DNA of 64,000 bases from contig NZ_JAAKGT010000005.1 in the NCBI RefSeq assembly GCF_011043625.1, positions 1-64,000 of the forward strand. The letters are read 5' to 3'. The notes under the pieces were generated by a model, which had not been told where the DNA came from, did not search any database, and saw nothing but the letters and a program-made list of their open reading frames with translations. Of the stretch, positions 35,522 to 44,219 are shown in pieces; the stretch's first letter is position 1; every line of letters starts with the position of its first letter. The translations under genes were made by a program, and so were the position numbers. This DNA comes from Caulobacter sp. 602-2 (GTDB lineage Bacteria > Pseudomonadota > Alphaproteobacteria > Caulobacterales > Caulobacteraceae).

Positions 35522-36796
35522 ATGGAGGGCTGGAAGAACTGGTCGGGCAGCGTCGTGGCGACGCCCAGCAGGATAGCCCGGCCCCGCACGGTCGACGAAC
35601 TGTCGCGCCTGGTCGCCGAGGCCGACAAGGTCCGCGTCGTCGGCGCCGGCCACTCCTTCATGCCGCTGTGCGAGACGAGCGGCCTGCTGCTGGACCTGTC
35701 TGACCTGGAAGGCGCGGTCGAGATCGCGCCCGACCGCAAGACCGTCTGGGCGCCCGCCGGCTGGAGCCTCAAGCGCCTGACCGCCGCCCTGTGGGCCGAG
35801 GGCCTGTCGCTGATCAATCAGGGCGACATCAATCCCCAGTCCCTGGCCGGCGCCACGGCCACCGGCACTCACGGCACCGGCGCGGAGCTCGGCAGCCTGT
35901 CGACCCAGGCCTGCGGCTTTCGACTGATGACCGCCGACGGCCGGCTGGTCGAATGCGGCCCAGACCTCGAGCCCGAGCTCTACCAGGCCCAGCGCGTCTC
36001 GCTGGGCCTGCTGGGCGTGGCCGTCGCCATCCGCATCAACGTCGTCCCCGCCTACCACCTGGAAGAACGCGTCAGCCGCATGCCGCTGGCCCAGGTCATC
36101 GAGTGCTTCGACGACCTGGCCGCCACCACGCGCCACATGGAGTTCTGGGTCTTTCCCTACAGCGACGACGTCATCTTCAAGACCCTGCATCCCGTTCCGG
36201 CCGACGCCGCCGACCAGACCCTGGGCAAGAGCGGCGAAGGCGACGAGGACACCTTCCGAACGATCTGCGACCTGTGCGCCGCCCTGCCCGTCCTGACCGC
36301 GCCGCTGCAGAAGCTGATGATGAAGGTCGCCGGCAAGCCCGCCCGCCGCGCCGGCCCGGCCTTCGAGGTCTTCCCCTCCGAGCGCAACGTCCGCTTCGAG
36401 GAGATGGAGTACGAGATGCCGCGCGCCGCCGGCCTGCCCACGCTGCAGACGGCCATGGCCCACATCCGCAAGCGCCGCCTGCCCATCACCTTCCCGTTCG
36501 AGTTCCGCCTCGTGGCCGGCGACGACATCTGGATGAGCCCGTTCAACATCGGCGCGGGCGCCTCGATCTCGTTCCACCAGTACGCCAAGATGCCCTGGCG
36601 ACCGGCCTTCGCCGAAATGGAGGCCGTGCTGGCCGACAGCGGCGGTCGACCGCACTGGGCCAAGCGCCATACCCTGACCCTCGCGGACGTCCACCGCCTC
36701 TATCCCCGCGCCGGCGACTTCCTGCGGGTGCGCCAGGCCTGGGATCCGACCGCCAAGTTCGCCAACGCCCACCTGAGCCAGCTGTTCGGAATCTGA
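35522..36796 (+). CDS. FAD-linked sugar-1,4-lactone oxidase
   Basis: A 424-aa flavoprotein of the vanillyl-alcohol oxidase/gulonolactone oxidase type, oxidising an aldono-lactone or polyol. The FAD-binding PCMH domain has VVGAGHSFMPLCETSGLLLDLSDL and GATATGTHGTGAELGSLSTQA. The C-terminal ALO domain ends with HWAKRHTLTLADVHRLYPR and AKFANAHLSQLFG. The histidine in GAGHS is where covalent FAD would attach in this family. A GGGGGAG site supports ATG 35522. It is 3 bp from the next gene, so they form a unit with the palindrome upstream. Confidence 0.87.
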   Translation: MEGWKNWSGSVVATPSRIARPRTVDELSRLVAEADKVRVVGAGHSFMPLCETSGLLLDLSDLEGAVEIAPDRKTVWAPAGWSLKRLTAALWAEGLSLINQGDINPQSLAGATATGTHGTGAELGSLSTQACGFRLMTADGRLVECGPDLEPELYQAQRVSLGLLGVAVAIRINVVPAYHLEERVSRMPLAQVIECFDDLAATTRHMEFWVFPYSDDVIFKTLHPVPADAADQTLGKSGEGDEDTFRTICDLCAALPVLTAPLQKLMMKVAGKPARRAGPAFEVFPSERNVRFEEMEYEMPRAAGLPTLQTAMAHIRKRRLPITFPFEFRLVAGDDIWMSPFNIGAGASISFHQYAKMPWRPAFAEMEAVLADSGGRPHWAKRHTLTLADVHRLYPRAGDFLRVRQAWDPTAKFANAHLSQLFGI

Positions 36797-36799
36797 TCC

Positions 36800-37948
36800 A
36801 TGACCGACATCGCCCTGCACGCCGGCCTCGTCGGCCAGCCCGGTTCCCGCGACCTGCTGAACACCCCGGTCCTGGTGGTCGACCGGACGGCCCTTGAGGC
36901 CAACATCGCGACCATGGCCGCCTTCGCCGCGGGCAAGGGCCTGAAGCTTCGCCCGCACGCCAAGACCCACAAGAGCGCCGACATCGCCCGCCTGCAGCTG
37001 GCGGCCGGCGCCGCAGGCCTGTGCTGCGCCAAGATCGGCGAGGCCGAGGCCCTGGCCGCGCAAGGGGTCTCGACCGGCCTGCTGATCACCTCGCCGGTGG
37101 TCTCGGCGCCCGCCGTCGCCCGCCTGGCCGCGCTGAACCTGGCGACCGAAGGCCTGAAGGTCGTCGTCGATCATCCGGCCAACGTCGCCGCCCTGGGCGC
37201 GGCGACCAGCGCGAGCGGCAAGCCGCTGGAGGTGCTGATCGATCTCGACCCCGGCATCCACCGTACGGGCGTGGCCTCGCCGCAGGCCGCCGTCTCCCTG
37301 TTCGAGGCGATCAAGGGCGAGTCCGCCCTGACCTATGCAGGCCTGCAATGCTATTGCGGCGTGCAGCAGCACATCGAGGCCTTCGACGTCCGCAAGACGG
37401 CGCTTGAGGATCGCGGGGCCTACATCCGCGAAGTCATCGACGCCCTGACCGCCGCCGGCGGGGCGCCGCCGATCGTCAGCGGCTCGGGCACCGGCTCGCA
37501 CCGCATCGACGCCGAGCTTTCGATCTTCACCGAGCTGCAGGTCGGCTCCTACGTGTTCATGGACGACCAGTACCTGGCCTGCGACCTGGCCGGCGAAGGC
37601 GCGGACGCCAGCCCCTACCGGCGCTCGCTGTTCATCGACGCCCGCGTGGTCAGCGCCAACAGCCCGGGCATGGTCACGGTCGACGCCGGCTTCAAGGCGA
37701 TGTCGACCGATGCCGATCCGCCCCAGGTCGTGGCCGGCGCCCCTGAAGGCTCGCGCTACTTCTTCATGGGCGACGAGCACGGCGCGCTGGTTCCGTCGTC
37801 CGGCTCGCCTCCGCCGCTCGGCGCGCGGGTGACGCTGGCCGCGCCGCACTGCGACCCGACCGTGAACCTCTACGACGCCTATCACGTGGTCGAGGGCGAC
37901 ACCCTGGTCGCCGTCTGGCCGGTGACGGCGCGGGGGCGGTCGCGGTAA
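36800..37948 (+). CDS. DSD1-type PLP enzyme (D-threonine aldolase/D-serine dehydratase-like)
   Basis: A 382-aa fold-type III PLP enzyme. The alanine-racemase-like N-terminal barrel carries the PLP lysine in [18 protein letters not shown]. The C-terminal domain has the metal-site cysteine/histidine in [13 protein letters not shown], a hallmark of D-threonine aldolase and DSD1-like D-serine dehydratase. It acts on a beta-hydroxy D-amino acid; which one is unknown. It is tightly linked to the FAD oxidase. Confidence 0.87.
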   Translation: MTDIALHAGLVGQPGSRDLLNTPVLVVDRTALEANIATMAAFAAGKGLKLRPHAKTHKSADIARLQLAAGAAGLCCAKIGEAEALAAQGVSTGLLITSPVVSAPAVARLAALNLATEGLKVVVDHPANVAALGAATSASGKPLEVLIDLDPGIHRTGVASPQAAVSLFEAIKGESALTYAGLQCYCGVQQHIEAFDVRKTALEDRGAYIREVIDALTAAGGAPPIVSGSGTGSHRIDAELSIFTELQVGSYVFMDDQYLACDLAGEGADASPYRRSLFIDARVVSANSPGMVTVDAGFKAMSTDADPPQVVAGAPEGSRYFFMGDEHGALVPSSGSPPPLGARVTLAAPHCDPTVNLYDAYHVVEGDTLVAVWPVTARGRSR

Positions 37949-38035
37949 CAGCCCGCCCTCGTCTTCAGAAAAACCGCTTTGGCGTCGGGCGCGTTGAAGA
38001 CTATCCATGGCGTCCGTTCTGGAACGTCCGCCCGC

Positions 38036-38650
38036 ATGACCACCGCCGCCCTTTCCGTCGCCCCCGCCAAGAAGCCTCGCCGCAACCGGCGTCGGCGCTC
38101 GGCGCGCTGGGCGCGCGCGGGCCTGCTGGTGCTGGCGGTCGGCATTTCGGGCGTGGTGATCGGTCAGACGACCTTCCGCATGCTCGACGCCCGCAACGCC
38201 GCCCGGGCCCAGACCGCCGCGCCGCTGGCGATGGACAATCCGCGCTTCACCGGCGCCATGCGCGACGGCCGCGCCTTCCTGATCACCGCCCGCCGCGCCG
38301 AGCGCGACGCGGCCGATCCCAACAAGGTCAAGCTGGTCGAGCCAACGCTGGTGCGCGGCTACGGCGCGCCCGACGCCAGCAAGGTGACCTCCAAGGACGG
38401 GATCTACCAGGAGGCCCAGAACCTGCTGGTGCTGACCAAGGACGTGAAGATCGACAACGGCCAGGGCTATCAGTTCGCCTCGCAGGAAGCCCGCATCGAC
38501 ACCAAGACCGGCGAGGTCGTCGGCGGCGCCCCGGTCTCCGGCGCCGGTCCGCGCGGCAATGTCAGCGCCGACAGCTACAGCGTCAGCGACAAGGGCGATC
38601 GCGTGGTCTTCAAGGGCCGTGTCCGCACCCGCGTCCAGCCCACCAACTAG
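38036..38650 (+). CDS. LptC family protein, sphingolipid-locus paralogue
   Basis: A 204-aa bitopic protein resembling LptC, the periplasmic bridge component of the LPS exporter. A basic cytoplasmic tail is followed by one transmembrane helix (about residues 24-45). The periplasmic beta-jellyroll has family features: MDNPRFTGAMRDGRAFLITARRAERD, VKLVEPTLVRGYG, SKDGIYQEAQNLLVLTKDVKIDNGQGYQF and GNVSADSYSVSDKGDRVVFKGRV. LptA and LptB do not follow it as they normally follow lptC in this class. It heads a run of genes ending in the ceramide pathway, only 10 bp before the next gene. The likely role is lipid transfer from the inner membrane; LPS or sphingolipid as cargo is unresolved. Confidence 0.75.
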   Translation: MTTAALSVAPAKKPRRNRRRRSARWARAGLLVLAVGISGVVIGQTTFRMLDARNAARAQTAAPLAMDNPRFTGAMRDGRAFLITARRAERDAADPNKVKLVEPTLVRGYGAPDASKVTSKDGIYQEAQNLLVLTKDVKIDNGQGYQFASQEARIDTKTGEVVGGAPVSGAGPRGNVSADSYSVSDKGDRVVFKGRVRTRVQPTN

Positions 38651-38660
38651 GCCACGACCG

Positions 38661-39821
38661 ATGAACGGCCTCGGCCTCCTGGACCAGCAACGGGCCCGCG
38701 CGACGCGCGTGTGCTTTCTCTACATCGCCCAGCCTCACCAGGTCTGGCACAGCCTGTCGATCGCCGTGGCCATGGCCCGGACCTGGCCGGATGTGCGCGT
38801 CGAGATCGCCGCGACCTCGGCCGGGCATCTCGACTACATCCAGGGCATGCTCGACGGCCTGGGCGGCGCGCCGATCACCCTGCGCCTGCTGCCGCCGGCC
38901 TGGCTGCGGCGGATGTCCAAGGCAGCGCCCCCGCCCAAGGCCCTGATGCTGGCGCTGAACGCCGGCCGACTGTCGACCTACGACGCCGTGGTCACGCCCG
39001 AACGCACCACCGCCCTGCTGCGCAAGCTGGGCGTGCGCCGCACCGCCCTGGTCTACACCCAGCACGGCGCCGGTGATCGCGGCGGGCCGTTCGAACCGCG
39101 CCTGCGGGTGTTCGACCTGGTCATGGCCGCCGGCCCCAAGCAGCGCGACCGGATGATCGACGAGGGCTGGGTCCGCCCCGAGGCCTGCGCCATGGTCGGC
39201 TATCCCAAGTTCGACCTCGTCGACGCCCTGCCGCCCAGCGCCGTCCCGGCCTTCGCCAAGTCCCTGCCGACGGTGGTCTACAACCCCCACTTCCACGAGA
39301 CCCTGGGCTCGTGGAGCGCCTTCGGCCTTTCGGTGCTGGAGCAGTTCGCCGCCGACGAGCGGTTCAACCTGATCTTCGCCCCGCACGTGCGCCTGTTCGA
39401 GACCGCCTCGGAGGCCGACCGCCGCGCCGTCGCCCGCTTCGAGGGCCACCCCCGCATCCACGTCGACCTGGGCGGCCCGGCCGCCTTCGACATGACCTAC
39501 ACGCGCTCGGCCGACCTCTATCTCGGCGACGTCTCCAGCCAGGTCTACGAGTTCCTGCGCACGCCCAAGCCCTGCCTGTTCCTCAACCCCAGCCACGCCG
39601 ACTGGAAGGGCGACGAGAGCTTCCATCACTGGCTGTACGGGCCGGTGCGCGAGACCGCCGACGGGATCTGCGACGCGATCGCCGCCGCCTTCGCCGGCCA
39701 TGGCGATTTCCTGGAAGCCCAGCAGGCGGGCGTGGCCGAGACCTTCGACATCACCTCGGTCGCCTCGTCGGAGCGCGCCGCCCGCGCCATCATCAACCGC
39801 CTGGCCGTCCTCGACCGATGA
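38661..39821 (+). CDS. TagB/TagF-like CDP-glycerol glycerophosphotransferase family protein
   Basis: A 386-aa GT-B-fold transferase resembling the CDP-glycerol:glycerophosphate glycerophosphotransferase family. The family-type C-terminal motif is SADLYLGDVSSQVYEFLRTPKPCLFLN, and upstream YTQHGAGDRGG and NPHFHETLGSW match the donor-site loops. In a Gram-negative bacterium this suggests transfer of a phospho-glycerol-like group to a lipid or sugar. The context (overlapping a flippase, next to ceramide genes) makes elongation or capping of a ceramide phosphoglycerate headgroup an attractive but unproven role. ATG 38661 was chosen over an upstream start inside the LptC-like gene. Confidence 0.75.
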   Translation: MNGLGLLDQQRARATRVCFLYIAQPHQVWHSLSIAVAMARTWPDVRVEIAATSAGHLDYIQGMLDGLGGAPITLRLLPPAWLRRMSKAAPPPKALMLALNAGRLSTYDAVVTPERTTALLRKLGVRRTALVYTQHGAGDRGGPFEPRLRVFDLVMAAGPKQRDRMIDEGWVRPEACAMVGYPKFDLVDALPPSAVPAFAKSLPTVVYNPHFHETLGSWSAFGLSVLEQFAADERFNLIFAPHVRLFETASEADRRAVARFEGHPRIHVDLGGPAAFDMTYTRSADLYLGDVSSQVYEFLRTPKPCLFLNPSHADWKGDESFHHWLYGPVRETADGICDAIAAAFAGHGDFLEAQQAGVAETFDITSVASSERAARAIINRLAVLDR

Positions 39822-41218
39822 GCGCGGCCCCCAAGGATGCGGGCAAGGTCAACCCGCTGGCCAGGATGCTGGCCAATGTCGGGGCCCTGCTCAGCGGGCG
39901 CGGGCTGAACGCCGTCGTCGGCCTGGCCTACATCGCCGTCACCACCCGCAGCCTCGGCATCGAGGCCTTCGGCTTCCTGACGCTGATCAACGCCTTCGCC
40001 CAGGCGCTGGGCGAGATGGCCAAGTTCCAGTCCTGGCAGACCGTCGTGCAGTACGGGGCCAAACCGCTGATGGACGGCGATCGCAAGACCTTCCAGCAGG
40101 TGATGCGGTTCGCCCTGGTGCTCGACGGCATCGGCGCGGTCGCGGGCGTCGCCATCGGCGTGGGCGGCAGCCTGCTGTTCAGCCACTACATGGGCTGGCC
40201 CGACCACCTGGCGCCGGAGGCCGCGCTGTACTGCCTGTCGATCGGGGTCATGACCTCGGCCACGGGCGTTGGCCTGCTGCGCCTGTTCGACCGCTTCCGC
40301 ATGCTGGCCGCCGAGCAGGTGGTCTCGTCCGTCGTGCGCCTGATCGGCTGCGTGATCGCCGCGTCGATGGATGCGCCCATCGAGATGTTCCTGCTGGCCT
40401 GGGCGGCCGGCACCATCGCCTCGTTCCTCTACGTGGCCGCCATCGCGGTCTGGAGCCTGCTGCAGCGCGGCCTGCTGGACGGCTTCAGCCTGGTGGGGCC
40501 GCTGGGCGCGGGCCTGCCGGGCGTGTGGCGCTTCGCCTGGGCCACCAATTTCAGCAGCACCATCGAGGTCGGCTTCACCCACGTCCTGACCCTGGCGATC
40601 GGCGCACTGGTCGGCCCCGCCCCGGCCGCCATGTGGCGTGTCGGACGCCAGGTGGCCGACGGCATGGCCAAGCCCGCCCGCCTGATGCTGCCCGCCCTGC
40701 ATCCCGAATTCGCCCGCCTGCGCGCGCAGAAGGACGATGCGGCCATGCTGCGCCTGGCCCGCCAGATCGCCCTGATCGGCGGCGGCGTGGCCGGCGTGCT
40801 GCTGGCAGTGTGCCTACTGGCCGGCCCCTGGCTGCTGACCGTGATTATGGGCCCCGAGTACGCCTCGGCCGCCGGCATCATGAGCTGGCAGGTCGCCGCC
40901 GCCGCGATCGGCATCATGGCCCTGCCGATCGAGCCGATGCTGGTGTCGATGCACGCCGCCGGCGCGGCCCTGCGCGTGCGCATCGTCGTCATCGCCATCT
41001 ACTTCGCCGCCCTCGTCCCCCTGCTGCAGATCTTCGACCTGACCGGCGCCGGCGCGGCCCTGGTCCTGGCCTCGACCTGCATGGCGATCGGCATGTTCAT
41101 CACCCTCCGGTCGCGTCTCGCAGCGGAAGCCGCCGCCGAGCGCGAGGACAAAAGCGCCGCCGCGCGCGAACAGACTTGCGCGGAACCCCTGAACGAGCGC
41201 AAAGGCGATCCGCAATGA
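39818..41218 (+). CDS. Wzx-like lipopolysaccharide/lipid flippase (MOP superfamily)
   Basis: A 466-aa inner-membrane protein with about 12 hydrophobic helices, resembling oligosaccharide-lipid flippases (MSAAPKDAGKVNPLARMLANVGALLSGRGLNAVVGLAYIAVTTRSLGIEAFGFLTLINAF). It overlaps both neighbours by 4 bp (ATGA), so the glycerophosphotransferase-like gene, this gene and aasR are translationally coupled. It may flip a headgroup-bearing lipid across the inner membrane. A role in S-layer or LPS sugar export is the alternative. Confidence 0.8.
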   Translation: MSAAPKDAGKVNPLARMLANVGALLSGRGLNAVVGLAYIAVTTRSLGIEAFGFLTLINAFAQALGEMAKFQSWQTVVQYGAKPLMDGDRKTFQQVMRFALVLDGIGAVAGVAIGVGGSLLFSHYMGWPDHLAPEAALYCLSIGVMTSATGVGLLRLFDRFRMLAAEQVVSSVVRLIGCVIAASMDAPIEMFLLAWAAGTIASFLYVAAIAVWSLLQRGLLDGFSLVGPLGAGLPGVWRFAWATNFSSTIEVGFTHVLTLAIGALVGPAPAAMWRVGRQVADGMAKPARLMLPALHPEFARLRAQKDDAAMLRLARQIALIGGGVAGVLLAVCLLAGPWLLTVIMGPEYASAAGIMSWQVAAAAIGIMALPIEPMLVSMHAAGAALRVRIVVIAIYFAALVPLLQIFDLTGAGAALVLASTCMAIGMFITLRSRLAAEAAAEREDKSAAAREQTCAEPLNERKGDPQ

Positions 41219-42927
41219 ATACGCCCACCGCTTCCGGCAGGACCGTCCGTCTCGCCGACTTCCCGACCCTGACCGCCGCCCTGGATTTCGCCGCGACCGG
41301 CGAGACCGGGATCAACCTGCATTCGCTGCGCGGCGAGCTGGTCGAGGCCCTGACCTACGCCGCCCTGCGCGAGCAGGCGCAAGGCCTGGCCCGTCGCCTG
41401 CTGGCGGCCGGCGCCAAGGTCGGCGAGAGCGTCGCCCTGATCGCCGAAACCGATGGCGACTTCGTGCGCGCCTTCTTCGCCTGCCAGTACGCCGGCCTGG
41501 TTCCCGCGCCCCTGCCGCTGCCCGCACCGCTGGGCGGCCGCGAGGCCTATGTCGAGCAGATCGGCCGCATGTGCGCCTCGGCCCATGCGAAGATCCTGAT
41601 CGGCCCGGCCGGCATGGCCGAGTGGCTCAAGCAGATCGGCGACGCGGCGGGCCTGGCCTTCGCCGCCCCGCTGGCCGACCTGCCGGAAGACGCCGGCGCG
41701 GCGCTGCCGCAGATCACGCCCGAAGATCCCTGCTACCTGCAGTTCTCGTCGGGCAGCACCCGCTTTCCGACCGGCGTGCTGGTGACCCACAAGGCCCTGA
41801 TGGCCAACGCCGTGGCCATCACGCGCGACGGCCTGCAGGTGAAGGCGCAAGACCGCGCCGTCTCGTGGCTGCCGCTCTATCACGACATGGGCCTGATCGG
41901 CTTCCTGCTCAGCCCGCTGACCAGCCAGATGAGCGTCGACCTGCTGCCCACCGGCGCCTTCGTGCGCCGGCCGCTGCTGTGGCTCGACCTGATCAGCCGC
42001 AACGGCGGCACGATCGCCTACAGCCCCACCTTCGGCTACGAGCTGTGCGCCCGTCGCGCCGAGGCCGCCTCGATCGACCACCTGGACCTTTCGCGCTGGC
42101 GCAGCGCCGGCCTGGGCGGCGACATGATCCGCACCGCGCCGGTCGAGGCCTTCGCCGAACGCTTCGCCGCCGTCGGCTTCTCGGAAAAGGCCTATGTCGC
42201 CAGCTACGGCATGGCCGAGGCGACCCTGGCCCTCTCCATGGCCCCGCTGGGCCAGGGCCTGAAGCTGGAAGTCCTCGACATCGAGCGCCTCGAGCGCGAC
42301 GACCTGGCCGTCACGGTCGGCGCCGACGCGCCACGCGCCCGGGCCTTCGCCCGCTGCGGCCCGGCCCTGCCCCACCACCAGCTGGAAGTGCGCGACGCCG
42401 ACGGCAAGCCGGTTGCCGAGCGCCAGGTCGGCCGCATCTTCGCGCGCGGCCCCAGCCTGATGGGCGGCTATTTCGAACAGCCCGAAGAGACCGCCCGCGT
42501 GCTCGACGCCGACGGCTGGCTCGACACCGGCGACCTCGGCTTCCTGGTCGAGGGCGAGATCGTCATCACCGGCCGCGCCAAGGACCTGATCATCCTCAAC
42601 GGCCGCAACATCTGGCCGCAGGACCTGGAATGGACCGCCGAGCGCGAGGTCCCCGGCCTGCGCAGCGGCGACGTGGCCGCCTTCTCGGTTCCCGGCGACG
42701 CGGCCGAAGAAGAGATCGTCACCATCCTGGTCCAGGCCCGCGGCGGCGACGCCGACAGCCGCGCGGCCCTGGTCGAGACCGTGGCCGGCGTCCTGCGCTC
42801 GCGCCATGGCGTCGAGACCCAGGTCAAGCTGGTCGGGGCTCACGCCCTGCCCCAGACCTCGTCGGGCAAGCTCAGCCGTTCCAAGGCCAAGGCCGCCTAC
42901 CTGGCCGGCGCCTACGAGCGCGCCTGA
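41215..42927 (+). CDS. aasR: acyl-ACP synthetase for ceramide synthesis (fatty acyl-AMP ligase type)
   Basis: A 570-aa ANL-superfamily adenylating enzyme that activates a fatty acid and loads it on the dedicated acyl carrier protein. The ATP-binding P-loop is SSGSTRFPTG (residues 178-187), followed by SWLPLYHDMGLIGFLL typical of fatty acyl-AMP ligases. GWLDTGDLGFLVEGEIVITGRAKDLIILNGRNIWPQDLE lies in the hinge, and SGKLSRSK near the end supplies the C-terminal lysine. The Caulobacter orthologue was reported as essential for ceramide formation. It overlaps the flippase gene by 4 bp and is 1 bp from cerR. Confidence 0.9.
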   Translation: MNTPTASGRTVRLADFPTLTAALDFAATGETGINLHSLRGELVEALTYAALREQAQGLARRLLAAGAKVGESVALIAETDGDFVRAFFACQYAGLVPAPLPLPAPLGGREAYVEQIGRMCASAHAKILIGPAGMAEWLKQIGDAAGLAFAAPLADLPEDAGAALPQITPEDPCYLQFSSGSTRFPTGVLVTHKALMANAVAITRDGLQVKAQDRAVSWLPLYHDMGLIGFLLSPLTSQMSVDLLPTGAFVRRPLLWLDLISRNGGTIAYSPTFGYELCARRAEAASIDHLDLSRWRSAGLGGDMIRTAPVEAFAERFAAVGFSEKAYVASYGMAEATLALSMAPLGQGLKLEVLDIERLERDDLAVTVGADAPRARAFARCGPALPHHQLEVRDADGKPVAERQVGRIFARGPSLMGGYFEQPEETARVLDADGWLDTGDLGFLVEGEIVITGRAKDLIILNGRNIWPQDLEWTAEREVPGLRSGDVAAFSVPGDAAEEEIVTILVQARGGDADSRAALVETVAGVLRSRHGVETQVKLVGAHALPQTSSGKLSRSKAKAAYLAGAYERA

Positions 42928-42928
42928 G

Positions 42929-43885
42929 GTGGAAGACGCCGGGCCGAGGACCATCGCCGTCACCGGCGCCACCGGCTTCCTCGGCCAGCACCTCGTCCGC
43001 GCCATCGCTGAACGGGGCCTCCTGCCCCGCATCCTGTCGCGCCGCGACCCGATCTCGCCGTTCTGGCGCGGGATCGAGCCGCAGGTCGTGCTGGGCGACC
43101 TGTCCAGCGCCGCTGTGCTGGCGCGCCTGTGCGACGGCGCCGACGTGGTCGTCCACCTGGCCGGCCTGATCAAGGCCGCCGACCGGCCCGCCTTCGACAA
43201 GGTCAACGTCGACGGCGCCCAGGCCGTGGCCAAGGCCGCGAGCGACGCCGGCGCCCGCTTTGCGCTGATCTCCAGCCTCGCCGCCCGCGAACCCCAGCTT
43301 TCCGACTACGCCGCCAGCAAGCGCGCCGGCGAGGAAGCGGTGCTGGCGGTCGCGCCCGACGCGCTGATCGTGCGCCCGCCGGCCATCTACGGTCCCGGCG
43401 ACCGCGAGACCGTCGGCCTGTTCGCCGCCGCGCAGGCCAGCCGCGTCCTGCCGGTGCTGTCGCCCGCCTCGCGGGTGGCGATGATCGAGGTGCGCGACGC
43501 CGCCGCCCAGATCCTGGACCTTGTCGTCGGCGGTCGAACGGGCCTGGCCTCGATCTGCGACGCCCGGCCCGACGGCTATGCCTGGACCGAGATCATGGGC
43601 GCGGCCGCCGCCGCCGTCGGCGCGCCGCCGCCTCGCCTTCTGCGCGTGCCTGAGGGGCTCATTCGCCTGGCCGGAACCCTCGCCGATGGGGCGAGTAAGA
43701 TTTCAAAGCAACCATCGGTGTTCGGTTCGGGCAAGGCGCGCGAACTGTCGCACCCCGATTGGGCGTTTTCGGACGATCCATCCCTTGCGTCGTCGCCGAG
43801 TCGTCACGATGTTGCCCGCGGCTTCGGCGAAACCGTCGACTGGTATCGGTCGGCTGGCTGGTTGTCGAAAAAATACAGCGACTAG
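42929..43885 (+). CDS. cerR: NAD(P)-dependent ceramide-pathway reductase
   Basis: A 318-aa extended short-chain dehydrogenase/epimerase-like enzyme, thought to reduce the 3-keto group of the sphingoid base or oxidised ceramide. The nucleotide-binding GATGFLG is at residues 14-20, the catalytic YAASK appears about residue 128, and IVRPPAIYGPGDRE is typical of the family. GTG 42929 was chosen because it follows the aasR stop by one base and a GAGG site precedes it; the ORF runs further upstream inside aasR. It is the last gene before a 79-bp gap and acpR. Confidence 0.88.
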   Translation: MEDAGPRTIAVTGATGFLGQHLVRAIAERGLLPRILSRRDPISPFWRGIEPQVVLGDLSSAAVLARLCDGADVVVHLAGLIKAADRPAFDKVNVDGAQAVAKAASDAGARFALISSLAAREPQLSDYAASKRAGEEAVLAVAPDALIVRPPAIYGPGDRETVGLFAAAQASRVLPVLSPASRVAMIEVRDAAAQILDLVVGGRTGLASICDARPDGYAWTEIMGAAAAAVGAPPPRLLRVPEGLIRLAGTLADGASKISKQPSVFGSGKARELSHPDWAFSDDPSLASSPSRHDVARGFGETVDWYRSAGWLSKKYSD

Positions 43886-43896
43886 TTCAATTGTGG

Positions 43897-43906
43897 CAGA
43901 TATCTG
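43897..43906. promoter_or_regulatory. palindrome upstream of acpR
   Basis: A perfect 10-bp palindrome, CAGATATCTG, lies 58 bp before the acpR start codon in the only substantial gap of the ceramide gene run. Confidence 0.4.
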
Positions 43907-43913
43907 ACAGAGA

Positions 43914-43937
43914 CACTGTTACGGTGCGGTCACAGTG
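43914..43937. promoter_or_regulatory. inverted repeat upstream of acpR
   Basis: Two perfect 6-bp arms (CACTGT and ACAGTG) are separated by 12 bp, centred about 40 bp before acpR. It may be an operator controlling acpR-spt. Confidence 0.45.
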
Positions 43938-43964
43938 CTTTGACGGGGGCGTCTGGCGTTTGGC

Positions 43965-44216
43965 ATGGATACAGTGACAGATCTGAGTTTGCGTGAGATC
44001 GGGCTGGCGACGAGCAAGGTGCTCGGCCGGACGGTCGAGGTGACGAACGACACCCACATCGGCCGCGACCTGGCTGTGGATTCCCTCGCCCTGATGAACA
44101 TCGTGATGGAACTCGAAGACGCCTTCGACATCTCCATTCCGCTCGATCGCCTCGCCGCGGTGGAAACCGCCGGCGACCTCTCCAAACTGATCAACGATCT
44201 CCGAACCAAGGCTTGA
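43965..44216 (+). CDS. acpR: acyl carrier protein dedicated to sphingolipid synthesis
   Basis: An 83-aa acyl carrier protein. The phosphopantetheine-attachment motif is AVDSLALM with Ser40, and the helix after it (NIVMELEDAFDISIPLD) is acidic as expected. It lies 3 bp before spt and is thought to carry the acyl group that serine palmitoyltransferase condenses with serine. The position beside spt and an acyl-ACP synthetase distinguishes it from the fatty-acid AcpP. Confidence 0.92.
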   Translation: MDTVTDLSLREIGLATSKVLGRTVEVTNDTHIGRDLAVDSLALMNIVMELEDAFDISIPLDRLAAVETAGDLSKLINDLRTKA

Positions 44217-44219
44217 CCG

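Noticed and set aside
35495..38008. 837-codon open frame on the - strand opposite the lactone oxidase and DSD1 genes
   Set aside because: It is a mirror of the GC-rich codons of two real enzymes, and its product is low-complexity Gly/Ala/Arg/His.
39700..41214. 505-codon N-terminal extension of aasR through the flippase gene
   Set aside because: The extension is an out-of-frame copy of the flippase. The ATGA overlap at 41215 and the ANL-family start fix the true N-terminus.
40999..43233. 744-codon open frame on the - strand opposite aasR and cerR
   Set aside because: Antisense to genes with full domain matches; no recognisable protein in this frame.
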